Source: Oxalobacteraceae bacterium UBA5157
GTDB taxonomy: Bacteria > Pseudomonadota > Gammaproteobacteria > Burkholderiales > Burkholderiaceae_D
Direction of reading: 5' to 3'
Assembly (NCBI GenBank): GCA_002415335.1
Contig: DHXL01000312.1
Location: 1 to 6,471, forward strand
DNA: 6,471 bases
Numbering within the stretch: the first letter of the stretch is position 1; each line of letters starts with the position of its first letter. The notes below the pieces were generated by a model. It did not search any database. It was not told the origin of the DNA and saw only the letters and a list, made by a program, of their open reading frames with translations. The translations under genes were made by a program, and so were the position numbers. This document shows positions 1-6,133 of the stretch, in pieces.

Positions 1-701
1 CGCTCGGCGAAGCCAAGCCGAATACCGAGATATTTCGATTGCTGGCCGCGCGCATGGGCTATGACGACCCTTGTTTCAAGGAAAGCGATGATGCCATCGC
101 GGCGCAGGCATTCAAGCGTGACGACGTACGCGCGGTCCATTTCGACTGGGACGCGCTGAAGCAAAAAGGCTGGCAAAAGCTGAATATGCCGGATGCGCCG
201 TTTGCCGATGGCGGATTCCCGACCCCATCCGGTAAATGCGAATTCTACAGCGCGCGCATGCTGGCGGATGGCCTCGATCCGTTGCCGACCTATATCGCGC
301 CCTACGAATCGCGGGCCAGCAATCCGCTGTTGGCCGCAAAGTATCCGCTGGCGATGATCTCGCCGCCGGCGCGTAATTTTCTCAATTCCACCTTCATCAA
401 TGTGCAAAGCCTGCGCAGCACCGAAGGCGAGCCGCATCTGGACTTGCATCCGGACGATGCCGCGGTGCGTGGGATCGCGAGCGGCGATGCGGTACGGATC
501 TTCAACGATCGCGGTTCGTTCATCGCGAAAGCGCGTGTCACCGACCGGGCGCGTATCGGCTTGGTCGTCGGCCTGTCAATCTGGTGGAAAAAATTGACGG
601 CCGACGGCAAGAATGCAAATGAGGTCACCAGCCAGCGGCTGACCGACATGGGCGGCGGGCCGACTTTTTATGACTTGCTGGTGCAGGTGGAGAAGGCGTG
701 A
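1..701 (+). CDS. Molybdopterin-dependent oxidoreductase, C-terminal part (5' end outside window)
   Basis: The frame is open from the left edge (first full codon at base 3) to the TGA at 699-701, giving about 232 visible residues. Full members of this family are roughly 700 residues, so this is about the last third. It shows a TPSGK motif followed by CEFYS (bases 222-251), as found before the C-terminal domain of molybdopterin oxidoreductases. A molydopterin dinucleotide-binding beta-barrel domain follows from about base 339 (KYPLAMISPP) to the end, with the typical LDLHPDDAAVRGIASGD stretch (substrate and cofactor cap) and a tail LTDMGGGPTFYD. Known family role: electron transfer to or from a small substrate at a Mo-bis-MGD centre. 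The substrate cannot be told from this piece, and the N-terminal Fe-S cysteine motif and Mo ligand lie outside the window. The stop overlaps the next gene's start, so the two are probably translationally coupled. Confidence 0.9.
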   Translation, partial: LGEAKPNTEIFRLLAARMGYDDPCFKESDDAIAAQAFKRDDVRAVHFDWDALKQKGWQKLNMPDAPFADGGFPTPSGKCEFYSARMLADGLDPLPTYIAPYESRASNPLLAAKYPLAMISPPARNFLNSTFINVQSLRSTEGEPHLDLHPDDAAVRGIASGDAVRIFNDRGSFIAKARVTDRARIGLVVGLSIWWKKLTADGKNANEVTSQRLTDMGGGPTFYDLLVQVEKA

Positions 702-1768
702 AAACAGTCCTGCGCCTGCTATTGCTGTGCGTGCTCGCAATGTTCGTCGCCAGTTGTGCATCGCTGGGCTATTACGCCCAGGCCGCGCACGGCCAGATCA
801 GTTTGCTGGCGGAAGCCAGGCCGATCGATGACTGGCTGGCCGATCCGGTCGTCAACGTCAAGCTGAAAATCAAACTGGCAAAGGCGCAGGAGATGCGCCG
901 GTTTGCCGCGCGCGAATTGGGTTTGCCCGATAACGGCAGTTACAAGACCTATGCCGACTTGAAGCGCCGCTACGTATTGTGGAACGTGGTCGCGACGCCC
1001 GAGCTGTCGCTCAAGCCGCTGCAATGGTGTTTCCCGATCGCCGGCTGCGTCAATTATCGTGGTTATTACGACAGGGAAGCGGCGCAGGAGTATGGCGCCG
1101 AATTGCGGCATGAAGGCTACGATGTGCAGGTGGCGGGGGTCGCCGCCTATTCGACGCTCGGCTGGTTCAATGATCCGTTTCTGTCGACATTCATGCACTA
1201 TCCGGACGGCGAATTGGCGCGACTGGTGTTTCATGAATTGGCGCATCAAGTGTTGTACGTGCAGGATGATTCGCAATTTAACGAATCGTTCGCGACCGCA
1301 GTCGAGGAAGCCGGAGTTGAACGCTGGATGCTACTCCAGGCCGACCCGAAGATGCGCGTCGCCTATGCCGTCTACGAGGGCCGCAAGCACGATTTCCTGG
1401 CACTGCTGCTGAAATACCGCAAGCGGCTGGAAGCCAACTATGCGCGCGACGTGAGCGATGCCGAAAAACGCCAGCAGAAGGCGGTGATCTTTCAGGCGCT
1501 CAAAGATGAATATCAGACGTTGAAAGTGTCCTGGGGTGGCTATCGCGGTTATGACCGCTGGTTCGCGGCGCCTTTATCGAATGCGCATCTGGCCTCGATT
1601 GCGACTTATCACGATCTGGTGCCGGGCTTCCGTGCATTGCTGGCGCGCGAAAGAACCTTCCCGGCCTTCTATGCGGAGGTAAAGAAGTTGGCGCAACTCG
1701 ACAAGGCTGAGCGCCATCGCCGCTTGACGGAAATGGCGCAGAGTACCGTCGCGAGCAGTGCGCGTTGA
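698..1768 (+). CDS. Predicted zinc aminopeptidase lipoprotein (COG4324/DUF2265-like)
   Basis: 356 residues from a GTG start that overlaps the upstream TGA (GTGA); a GGAG at 689-692 lies 5 bases upstream and supports this start. The N-terminus is a lipoprotein signal: K2 and R6, a hydrophobic run, then the lipobox V17-A18-S19-C20, so the mature protein is probably lipid-anchored at Cys20 and faces the periplasm. The zinc-metalloprotease motif HELAH is at residues 179-183 (bases 1232-1246), with NESFATAVEEAG at 195-206 offering a downstream acidic third ligand (E203 or E204 most likely). Length and layout fit the 'predicted aminopeptidase' family of proteobacteria. Its natural substrate is not known to me. 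The overlap with the oxidoreductase gene implies co-transcription, though no shared pathway is obvious. The peptidase activity is inferred from the motif. Confidence 0.88.
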   Translation: MKTVLRLLLLCVLAMFVASCASLGYYAQAAHGQISLLAEARPIDDWLADPVVNVKLKIKLAKAQEMRRFAARELGLPDNGSYKTYADLKRRYVLWNVVATPELSLKPLQWCFPIAGCVNYRGYYDREAAQEYGAELRHEGYDVQVAGVAAYSTLGWFNDPFLSTFMHYPDGELARLVFHELAHQVLYVQDDSQFNESFATAVEEAGVERWMLLQADPKMRVAYAVYEGRKHDFLALLLKYRKRLEANYARDVSDAEKRQQKAVIFQALKDEYQTLKVSWGGYRGYDRWFAAPLSNAHLASIATYHDLVPGFRALLARERTFPAFYAEVKKLAQLDKAERHRRLTEMAQSTVASSAR

Positions 1769-1915
1769 GGGCGCTGCGGTAACGCCACAGGGCCATTGAT
1801 TCTCTGCGGCCACCTGATAGGGAACGGCGCGGGGAGAGCATTAATGGGTTAAGCTGTTTCCATTGGGCAATGCGGCCCCCTCGGCCAAATGGAAGGTTTC
1901 CCATATCGACATCGT
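1769..1915 (+). promoter_or_regulatory. Leader region upstream of the diguanylate cyclase
   Basis: This non-coding gap holds a purine-rich Shine-Dalgarno-like GGGGAGAG (1831-1838), then ATG GGT TAA (1844-1852), a two-codon frame that is in phase with the cyclase gene. Further down, TTCCATTGG (1858-1866) can pair with CC-A-AATGGAA (1885-1894, one bulged A), forming a stem of about 9 pairs with an 18-base loop that covers the ATG at 1889. I see no convincing -35/-10 pair and no Rho-independent terminator for the upstream genes. The regulatory role is inference. Confidence 0.35.
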
Positions 1916-3526
1916 ATGAAGCCGCTCAATATTCACTTCGACGCCTATCCGATTGCGCTTGTCCTCGGCGTACTGCTGGCACTCGCGGCCATCGCGATCG
2001 CATGGCGACGGCGGCAGGCCCCCGGTGCGCTGCCGCTGCTGATTTTCTCGGCGGCGTCGGCCTGGTGGATGGTGTGCTCTCTTCTGTGGCGGGTAGTTGG
2101 CACCGGTGCCGATCCGATGATCTGGTTCAAGCTGATCTTCGTCGGCGTGGTGCTGATCGCGCCGGCGTTCCTGGCGTTCGCGCTGCAATACACCAATCGT
2201 GGTCACTGGCTGACCCGACGCATCATTGCCTTGCTCGCCATTGAGCCGGTTCTGTTCAACGTCGCCGTGTGGACTGATTCTTATCACGGACTCGTATCCG
2301 CCAGTTGGCGGGGCCGGGGCTATGGGGAATTTGTCGGCGGCACGGTATTTTGGATCCATTCTTTTTATTCTTATGCGCTGATAGGCTTTGCTCACATCGT
2401 GCTGATTCAGTGTTTCCTGCGCGCGCCGCCGATCTATCGTCGGCAATCCGGGATGATCATCGGCGGAGCGCTGGTGCCCCTTTTCGGCAACGCCCTGACC
2501 ATCTTCCATCTATCGCCGCTACCCGGCGGCGATTTGACGCCATTCGGGCTGGTCGTCAGTTCCGCCGTGATATCGACTGCGTTGTTTCGGCGAGGTTTGC
2601 TCGATCTGGTGCCGATCGCTCGCGACGCAGTGGTCGAGCGCATGCACGATGGCGTGCTGGTACTGGACAGCCAGAATCGGCTGGTCGATCTGAACCCGGC
2701 GGCAAGGACCATACTCGGGATCGCCCACCTCGACGTGCTCGGCAAACCAGCCGCGGTTGCCATGGCGGCCTGGCACGGTTATTCGCCCGATTATCTGAGC
2801 ATGGCGGACTTCCACGATGAGGTCTTGATCGGCAACGACCGCTGTGTCGATCTTCGCATCAGCGCCCTGAGTAGTAAGCGCACCCGGCTAGGCGGCCGGT
2901 TGATGGTATTGCGCGACATCACGCCATTGAGGCAGGCGTCAGCGGCATTGCAGGATGCCAATAGCCGTCTACGCCAGCAACTGATCGAGATCGAAGTGAT
3001 GCAGGACTTGCTCAAGGAGCAAGCGATCCGTGACTCGCTCACCGGCTTGTACAACCGACGCTTTCTGGAGGAAACGTTGATGCGCGAACTGGGACAGTCG
3101 ACGCGCACCCATGATCCGGTCAGCGTGGTGCTGATCGACCTGGATCATTTCAAGAGTATCAATGACACGTACGGCCACGGCGCCGGCGATCTGCTGCTGC
3201 AGACCGTGGGCGAACTGCTGCGATCGAGTTGCCGCGGCGGCGACGCCGCCTGCCGGTTTGGCGGGGAAGAGTTTGTCGTGCTGTTGCCGGGTACATCTTT
3301 TTCGGTCGCGCTGCAACGTGCCGATCAAGTGCGGCAGGAGTTCATGGCGCTTCGGGTTCCGTTTGGCGAGTTCAAACTTCATGCCACTTTTTCAGCAGGG
3401 GTGGCGACTTTCCCGAGGCATGGCGAAGACTTCGCTTCCCTTCTGAATGCCGCCGATATTGCACTATACGCGGCCAAAAAAGAAGGCCGCAATCGCGTGC
3501 TGGGGGCACAAGAAATACCGGTCTGA
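1916..3526 (+). CDS. Membrane diguanylate cyclase: 7TM sensor, PAS, GGEEF domain
   Basis: 536 residues from the ATG at 1916; an in-frame ATG at 1889 would add nine residues. I prefer 1916 because the extra residues look non-coding and neither start has a good Shine-Dalgarno. Residues 1-226 carry seven hydrophobic segments (about 11-30, 38-61, 68-92, 103-119, 144-168, 179-199, 210-226), resembling the 7TM sensor of histidine kinases. A PAS-like domain follows at about 237-336, then a helical coiled-coil linker (about 339-371) and the GGDEF domain (about 372-530). The domain has DSLTGLYNRR at 373-382, metal and substrate residues D408, N416 and D425, and the active-site GGEEF at 449-453. An RGGD I-site at 440-443, five residues before GGEEF, indicates product inhibition by c-di-GMP. 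Predicted role: an inner-membrane sensor that makes c-di-GMP from two GTP. No EAL domain is present. The signal sensed is unknown. Confidence 0.93.
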   Translation: MKPLNIHFDAYPIALVLGVLLALAAIAIAWRRRQAPGALPLLIFSAASAWWMVCSLLWRVVGTGADPMIWFKLIFVGVVLIAPAFLAFALQYTNRGHWLTRRIIALLAIEPVLFNVAVWTDSYHGLVSASWRGRGYGEFVGGTVFWIHSFYSYALIGFAHIVLIQCFLRAPPIYRRQSGMIIGGALVPLFGNALTIFHLSPLPGGDLTPFGLVVSSAVISTALFRRGLLDLVPIARDAVVERMHDGVLVLDSQNRLVDLNPAARTILGIAHLDVLGKPAAVAMAAWHGYSPDYLSMADFHDEVLIGNDRCVDLRISALSSKRTRLGGRLMVLRDITPLRQASAALQDANSRLRQQLIEIEVMQDLLKEQAIRDSLTGLYNRRFLEETLMRELGQSTRTHDPVSVVLIDLDHFKSINDTYGHGAGDLLLQTVGELLRSSCRGGDAACRFGGEEFVVLLPGTSFSVALQRADQVRQEFMALRVPFGEFKLHATFSAGVATFPRHGEDFASLLNAADIALYAAKKEGRNRVLGAQEIPV

Positions 3527-3528
3527 TC

Positions 3529-3542
3529 GCTTGCGCGCAAGC
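3529..3542. repeat. 14-bp perfect palindrome just after the cyclase stop
   Basis: GCTTGCGCGCAAGC is its own reverse complement and begins two bases after the TGA. As RNA it could form a 5-bp stem with a CGCG loop. No T-run follows, so it is not a classic terminator. It may stabilise the 3' end of the cyclase mRNA or bind a protein; either role is inference. Confidence 0.5.
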
Positions 3543-3565
3543 CAAATGAGCGCGTTCCGGGTCAG

Positions 3566-3596
3566 GCCGCTCATGCTGCGTCGCAGCATGAGCGGC
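3566..3596. terminator. Strong hairpin (15-bp perfect inverted repeat, 1-base centre), possible terminator
   Basis: GCCGCTCATGCTGCG (3566-3580) is exactly complementary to CGCAGCATGAGCGGC (3582-3596), with T3581 between them. In RNA the innermost pairs would open to make a loop, leaving a GC-rich stem of about 13-14 bp. It lies 40 bases after the cyclase stop, where a terminator is expected. However, no T-run follows on either strand (plus strand continues AGCGTAGAAG), so intrinsic termination is uncertain. It could instead block 3' exonucleases or be a REP-like repeat. Confidence 0.5.
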
Positions 3597-3689
3597 AGCG
3601 TAGAAGAGTTGCTCAAATCCTGTTCAAATCGCTTGCACCGGCACGCGCAGGCCGCTAGCATCACCATAGACCGGCAGGAGGCTACCGCG

Positions 3690-3755
3690 GTGGCTTCACT
3701 TTGTCGTTGTACAACCAACATTACAAACATAACAGGAAGACACAGGGATGGATAA
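3690..3755 (+). CDS. Possible 21-codon leader peptide overlapping the fadD start
   Basis: A consensus AGGAGG (3676-3681) sits 8 bases before a GTG at 3690. The frame runs 21 codons to the TAA at 3753-3755, overlapping the first eight bases of fadD. The peptide begins MASLCRC and ends GRHRDG; its middle, T-T-N-I-T-N-I-T, comes from an A/C-rich 9-bp tandem repeat (AACATTACA then AACATAACA, 3717-3734). The arrangement would suit translational coupling to fadD. The frame is short and could be chance. The fadD gene has its own AGGA at 3734-3737. I recognise no family. Confidence 0.25.
   Translation: MASLCRCTTNITNITGRHRDG
3706..3715. promoter_or_regulatory. Candidate operator palindrome upstream of fadD
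   Basis: GTTGTACAAC is a perfect 10-bp palindrome, 32 bases before the fadD ATG. Many fatty-acid genes in betaproteobacteria are under TetR- or MerR-type repressors that bind such dyads, but I cannot match this one to a named regulator. Promoter hexamers nearby (TTGTCG at 3701, TACAAA at 3722, 15-base spacer) are weak. Confidence 0.3.
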
Positions 3756-5430
3756 GATTTGGCTGAAGTCGTACCCCAAAGGCGTACCGGCGGAGATCGA
3801 TTACACACAGTACCGTTCGCTGGTCCACTTGCTGGAGGAGGCATTTCACAAGTTCGCAGCGCGTAACGCGTATGTGTGCATGGACAAATTCCTCACCTAT
3901 GGCGAAGTCGACGAGATATCCAAGAAACTGGGCGCCTGGCTGCAGAGCAAAGGACTGAAGAAAGGGGCGCGGGTCGCGATCATGATGCCGAACGTGCTGC
4001 AATATCCGGTCGCGATTGCGGCGATCTTGCGTGCCGGCTACACGGTAGTAAACGTGAATCCGCTCTACACGCCGCGTGAGCTGCAGCATCAGTTGAACGA
4101 CTCGGGGGCCGAGGCCATTTTCATTCTGGAAAACTTTGCCACCACGCTGGAGCACGTGGTCGCGAAAACCAAGATCAAGCATATCGTGGTCGCGAGCATG
4201 GGCGACATGATGGGCGCCTTGAAGGGTGGGATCGTCAACTTCGTCGTACGCAATGTCAAGAAAATGGTGCCGGCGTTCTCGCTGCCGAGCGCGGTGCGCT
4301 TCAAGCAAGCGCTGTCGCAAGCCTCTTCCATGACCTTGAAGCCGGTCGAACTGGGGCACGACGACGTCGCGTTCCTGCAGTACACGGGCGGCACCACCGG
4401 CGTGTCGAAGGGCGCCACGCTGACCCATCGCAACGTGATCGCCAACGTGCTGCAAAACGATGCGTGGGCTCAACCGGCACTGGAAAAAGAGCCGAAGTAC
4501 GATCCGTTGACGATCGTTTGCGCATTGCCGCTTTATCACATCTTTGCACTGACTGCATGCTGCCTGATGGGCACCCGCTGGGGCGCACTGAACATCCTGA
4601 TTCCCAATCCGCGCGACATTCCCGGCTTCGTCAAGGAGCTTGGAAAATACAAAGTCAACATACTGCCGGCGGTGAACACGCTATACAACGGCTTGCTGAA
4701 TAATCCGGATTTCGCGAAGCTGGACTTCTCCGGCCTCAAGGTCTGCAACGGCGGCGGCATGGCCGTGCAGAGCGCCGTGAACGACAAATGGCTGAAAGTC
4801 ACCGGCTGCTCGATTATCGAAGGTTACGGCCTGTCCGAAACTTCACCGACGGCAACCTGCAATCCTGCCGACGCCACCGAGTTCAGCGGCAACATCGGGC
4901 TGCCGATCCCATCGACAGAAATCGCCATTCTCGACGATGACGGCAATCCGGCACCGCTAGGCCAGCCCGGCGAAATCGCCATCCGCGGCCCGCAAGTGAT
5001 GGTCGGTTACTGGAATCGCCCGGACGAGACCGACAAGGTCATGACCGCCGATGGGTTCTTCAAGTCGGGCGATGTCGGCGTCATGGACGAGCGCGGCTTC
5101 ACGAAGATTGTCGATCGCAAGAAAGACATGATCCTGGTGTCGGGATTCAATGTGTACCCGAATGAGATCGAAGGCGTGGTCGCCGCGCATCCGGGTGTGC
5201 TGGAGTGCGCATGCATCGGCGTGCCGGACAACAACTCGGGTGAAGCCGTCAAGCTGTTCGTGGTGCGCAAGGATCCTGCATTGACGACCGAACAGTTGAT
5301 GGACTATTGCAAGGAGCAGTTCACCGCGTACAAGAAACCGAAATACATCGAGTTTCGCGAAGATCTTCCGAAGACCAACGTCGGCAAGATATTGCGCCGC
5401 GAACTGCGGGACGAAAAGAAGGCCGCTTAA
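3748..5430 (+). CDS. fadD: Long-chain-fatty-acid--CoA ligase (FadD-type)
   Basis: 560 residues, the usual length for bacterial FadD. The ATG at 3748 is preceded by AGGAAGA (3734-3740) and the protein starts MDKIWLKSYP, like other FadD N-termini. This ATP-dependent enzyme activates long-chain fatty acids to acyl-CoA through an acyl-adenylate, feeding beta-oxidation and lipid synthesis; it is cytosolic or membrane-associated. Visible adenylate-forming motifs, in order: the P-loop-like YTGGTTGVSKGA (212-223), GYGLSETSP (359-367), SGDVG (440-444), the hinge region DRKKDMILVSGFNVYPNEIE (456-475), and PKTNVGKILRRE (541-552) with the conserved adenylation lysine K547. All key residues appear intact. 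The FadD assignment over a medium-chain or other ligase rests on overall resemblance and length. It is separated from the cyclase by 221 bases and is probably its own transcription unit. Confidence 0.95.
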   Translation: MDKIWLKSYPKGVPAEIDYTQYRSLVHLLEEAFHKFAARNAYVCMDKFLTYGEVDEISKKLGAWLQSKGLKKGARVAIMMPNVLQYPVAIAAILRAGYTVVNVNPLYTPRELQHQLNDSGAEAIFILENFATTLEHVVAKTKIKHIVVASMGDMMGALKGGIVNFVVRNVKKMVPAFSLPSAVRFKQALSQASSMTLKPVELGHDDVAFLQYTGGTTGVSKGATLTHRNVIANVLQNDAWAQPALEKEPKYDPLTIVCALPLYHIFALTACCLMGTRWGALNILIPNPRDIPGFVKELGKYKVNILPAVNTLYNGLLNNPDFAKLDFSGLKVCNGGGMAVQSAVNDKWLKVTGCSIIEGYGLSETSPTATCNPADATEFSGNIGLPIPSTEIAILDDDGNPAPLGQPGEIAIRGPQVMVGYWNRPDETDKVMTADGFFKSGDVGVMDERGFTKIVDRKKDMILVSGFNVYPNEIEGVVAAHPGVLECACIGVPDNNSGEAVKLFVVRKDPALTTEQLMDYCKEQFTAYKKPKYIEFREDLPKTNVGKILRRELRDEKKAA

Positions 5431-5448
5431 GGGCTTTGGAGGCGACAA

Positions 5449-5474
5449 GAAGCCGCCGCAAGTCGGGCGGCTTC
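5449..5474 (+). terminator. Rho-independent terminator after fadD, possibly bidirectional
   Basis: GAAGCCGCC (5449-5457) pairs exactly with GGCGGCTTC (5466-5474) around an 8-base loop, 18 bases after the fadD stop. The plus strand continues CTTAAT, a poor U-run; the minus strand continues TTGTCG. It lies between convergent genes, so it may serve both, though it is about 140 bases beyond the thioesterase stop. Confidence 0.65.
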
Positions 5475-5515
5475 CTTAATGGCCGGGTAACTGGCCGTCG
5501 ATGTGCCTGGCGGTC

Positions 5516-5540
5516 GCAGCCGATGCGGCTGCCGCGTTTT
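5516..5540 (+). terminator. Second weaker hairpin between convergent genes
   Basis: GCAGCC (5516-5521) pairs with GGCTGC (5527-5532) around GATGC, followed by CGCG and then TTTT (5537-5540). The stem is short and the T-run is offset by four bases, so it is only a weak backup terminator candidate for fadD readthrough. The rest of 5475-5613 shows no gene. Confidence 0.3.
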
Positions 5541-5613
5541 GCCAATCACGCGATCGGCCAATAGATCCGGGGAAGATTCCTGTGGACATCGCGGACGCGT
5601 AGGCGCTCGAAAT

Positions 5614-6027
5614 TTATGCGAGCGGCGCGTCCAGCGGCGGCAATTGGCGCGGCATGCGATTGTCATCGGTGGCGACGTAAGTCAGGGTCGCCTCGGTCAC
5701 CTTCACGGTTTCGCTTTTCAGGCGAATCCGTTCGGCATAGACCTCCACATTGACGGTAATCGACGTGTTGCCGACTTTGACAATCTCCGAATAAAACGAC
5801 AGCAGGTCTCCTACGAAGACCGGATGCTTGAACAGAAATGAGTTGACCGCGATGGTGGCAACCCGCCCATTGGCTCGCCGCACGGCCGGCAGCGACCCGG
5901 CAATGTCGACCTGAGCCATGATCCATCCGCCGAACACGTCGCCGTGTACGTTGGCATCGGCCGGCATCGGCACCACGCGCAGTTGCGGCATGCCGTCGGG
6001 GAGGGCGGTGTGATGCGGATTGCTCAT
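5614..6027 (-). CDS. yciA: Acyl-CoA thioesterase, YciA-like hotdog-fold
   Basis: 137 residues on the minus strand, ATG at 6027-6025, stop TAA at 5616-5614. A GGAG (complement of 6034-6037) lies 6 bases upstream and fixes the start. The protein matches the YciA pattern closely: PMPADANVHGDVFGGW (20-35) followed by IMAQVDIAG, where D41 corresponds to the catalytic aspartate of YciA. Next come VNSFLFKHPVFVGDLLSFY (61-79) and a VNVEVYAERI strand, ending TEATLTYVATD (111-121). It is a single hotdog domain of normal length, expected to act as an oligomer in the cytosol. Known family role: hydrolysis of a broad range of acyl-CoA thioesters to free acid and CoA. It faces fadD tail to tail, so the two make and break acyl-CoA but are not co-transcribed. 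The substrate range here is inference. Confidence 0.92.
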   Translation of the reverse strand: MSNPHHTALPDGMPQLRVVPMPADANVHGDVFGGWIMAQVDIAGSLPAVRRANGRVATIAVNSFLFKHPVFVGDLLSFYSEIVKVGNTSITVNVEVYAERIRLKSETVKVTEATLTYVATDDNRMPRQLPPLDAPLA

Positions 6028-6133
6028 TTCAGTCTCCGGGGTCTTGAAATTCGTTAAACGGCTACAATCGTAGAGTAGGCTTCAGGCTGAAGCATAAACT
6101 ATTCCGATTCGATTCTCGCCGTAACTCCATTCC
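6028..6133. promoter_or_regulatory. Divergent promoter region between thioesterase and ABC exporter
   Basis: For the plus-strand gene there is a good -10, TACAAT (6063-6068), inside the small dyad CTAC-AATC-GTAG (6062-6073). A TTGAAA (6044-6049) is present, but its 13-base spacer is too short for a normal -35. An inverted repeat GCTTCAG-G-CTGAAGC (6079-6093) lies just downstream of the -10 and could be an operator acting on one or both genes. I found no clear promoter for the thioesterase. The regulator is unknown. Confidence 0.45.

Noticed and set aside
1769..1830. Possible terminator after the peptidase gene (CTGCGG/CCACAG and GGCC/GGCC pairings)
   Set aside because: The stems are 4-6 pairs with mismatches and no T-run follows.
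1841..2509. Long minus-strand open frame (222 codons) opposite the cyclase start
   Set aside because: It lies antisense to a clear 7TM-coding gene, its product is rich in Arg, Gln and His with no family resemblance, and high GC makes such antisense frames common.
3610..3645. GTTCAAATC resembling a tRNA T-loop box, suggesting a tRNA remnant or attachment site
   Set aside because: The flanking bases do not pair as a T-stem, there is no acceptor stem, anticodon arm or CCA end, and no integrase is nearby.
3721..4539. 272-codon minus-strand frame opposite fadD
   Set aside because: It is a shadow of the strongly supported fadD frame; the product is low-complexity in Arg, His and Gln and has no recognisable domain.
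5503..5841. 112-codon plus-strand frame across the thioesterase
   Set aside because: It is antisense to the YciA-like gene, which has clear family motifs and a good ribosome site.
6044..6068. TTGAAA/TACAAT as a complete sigma-70 promoter
   Set aside because: The 13-base spacer is too short; only the -10 was kept as plausible.
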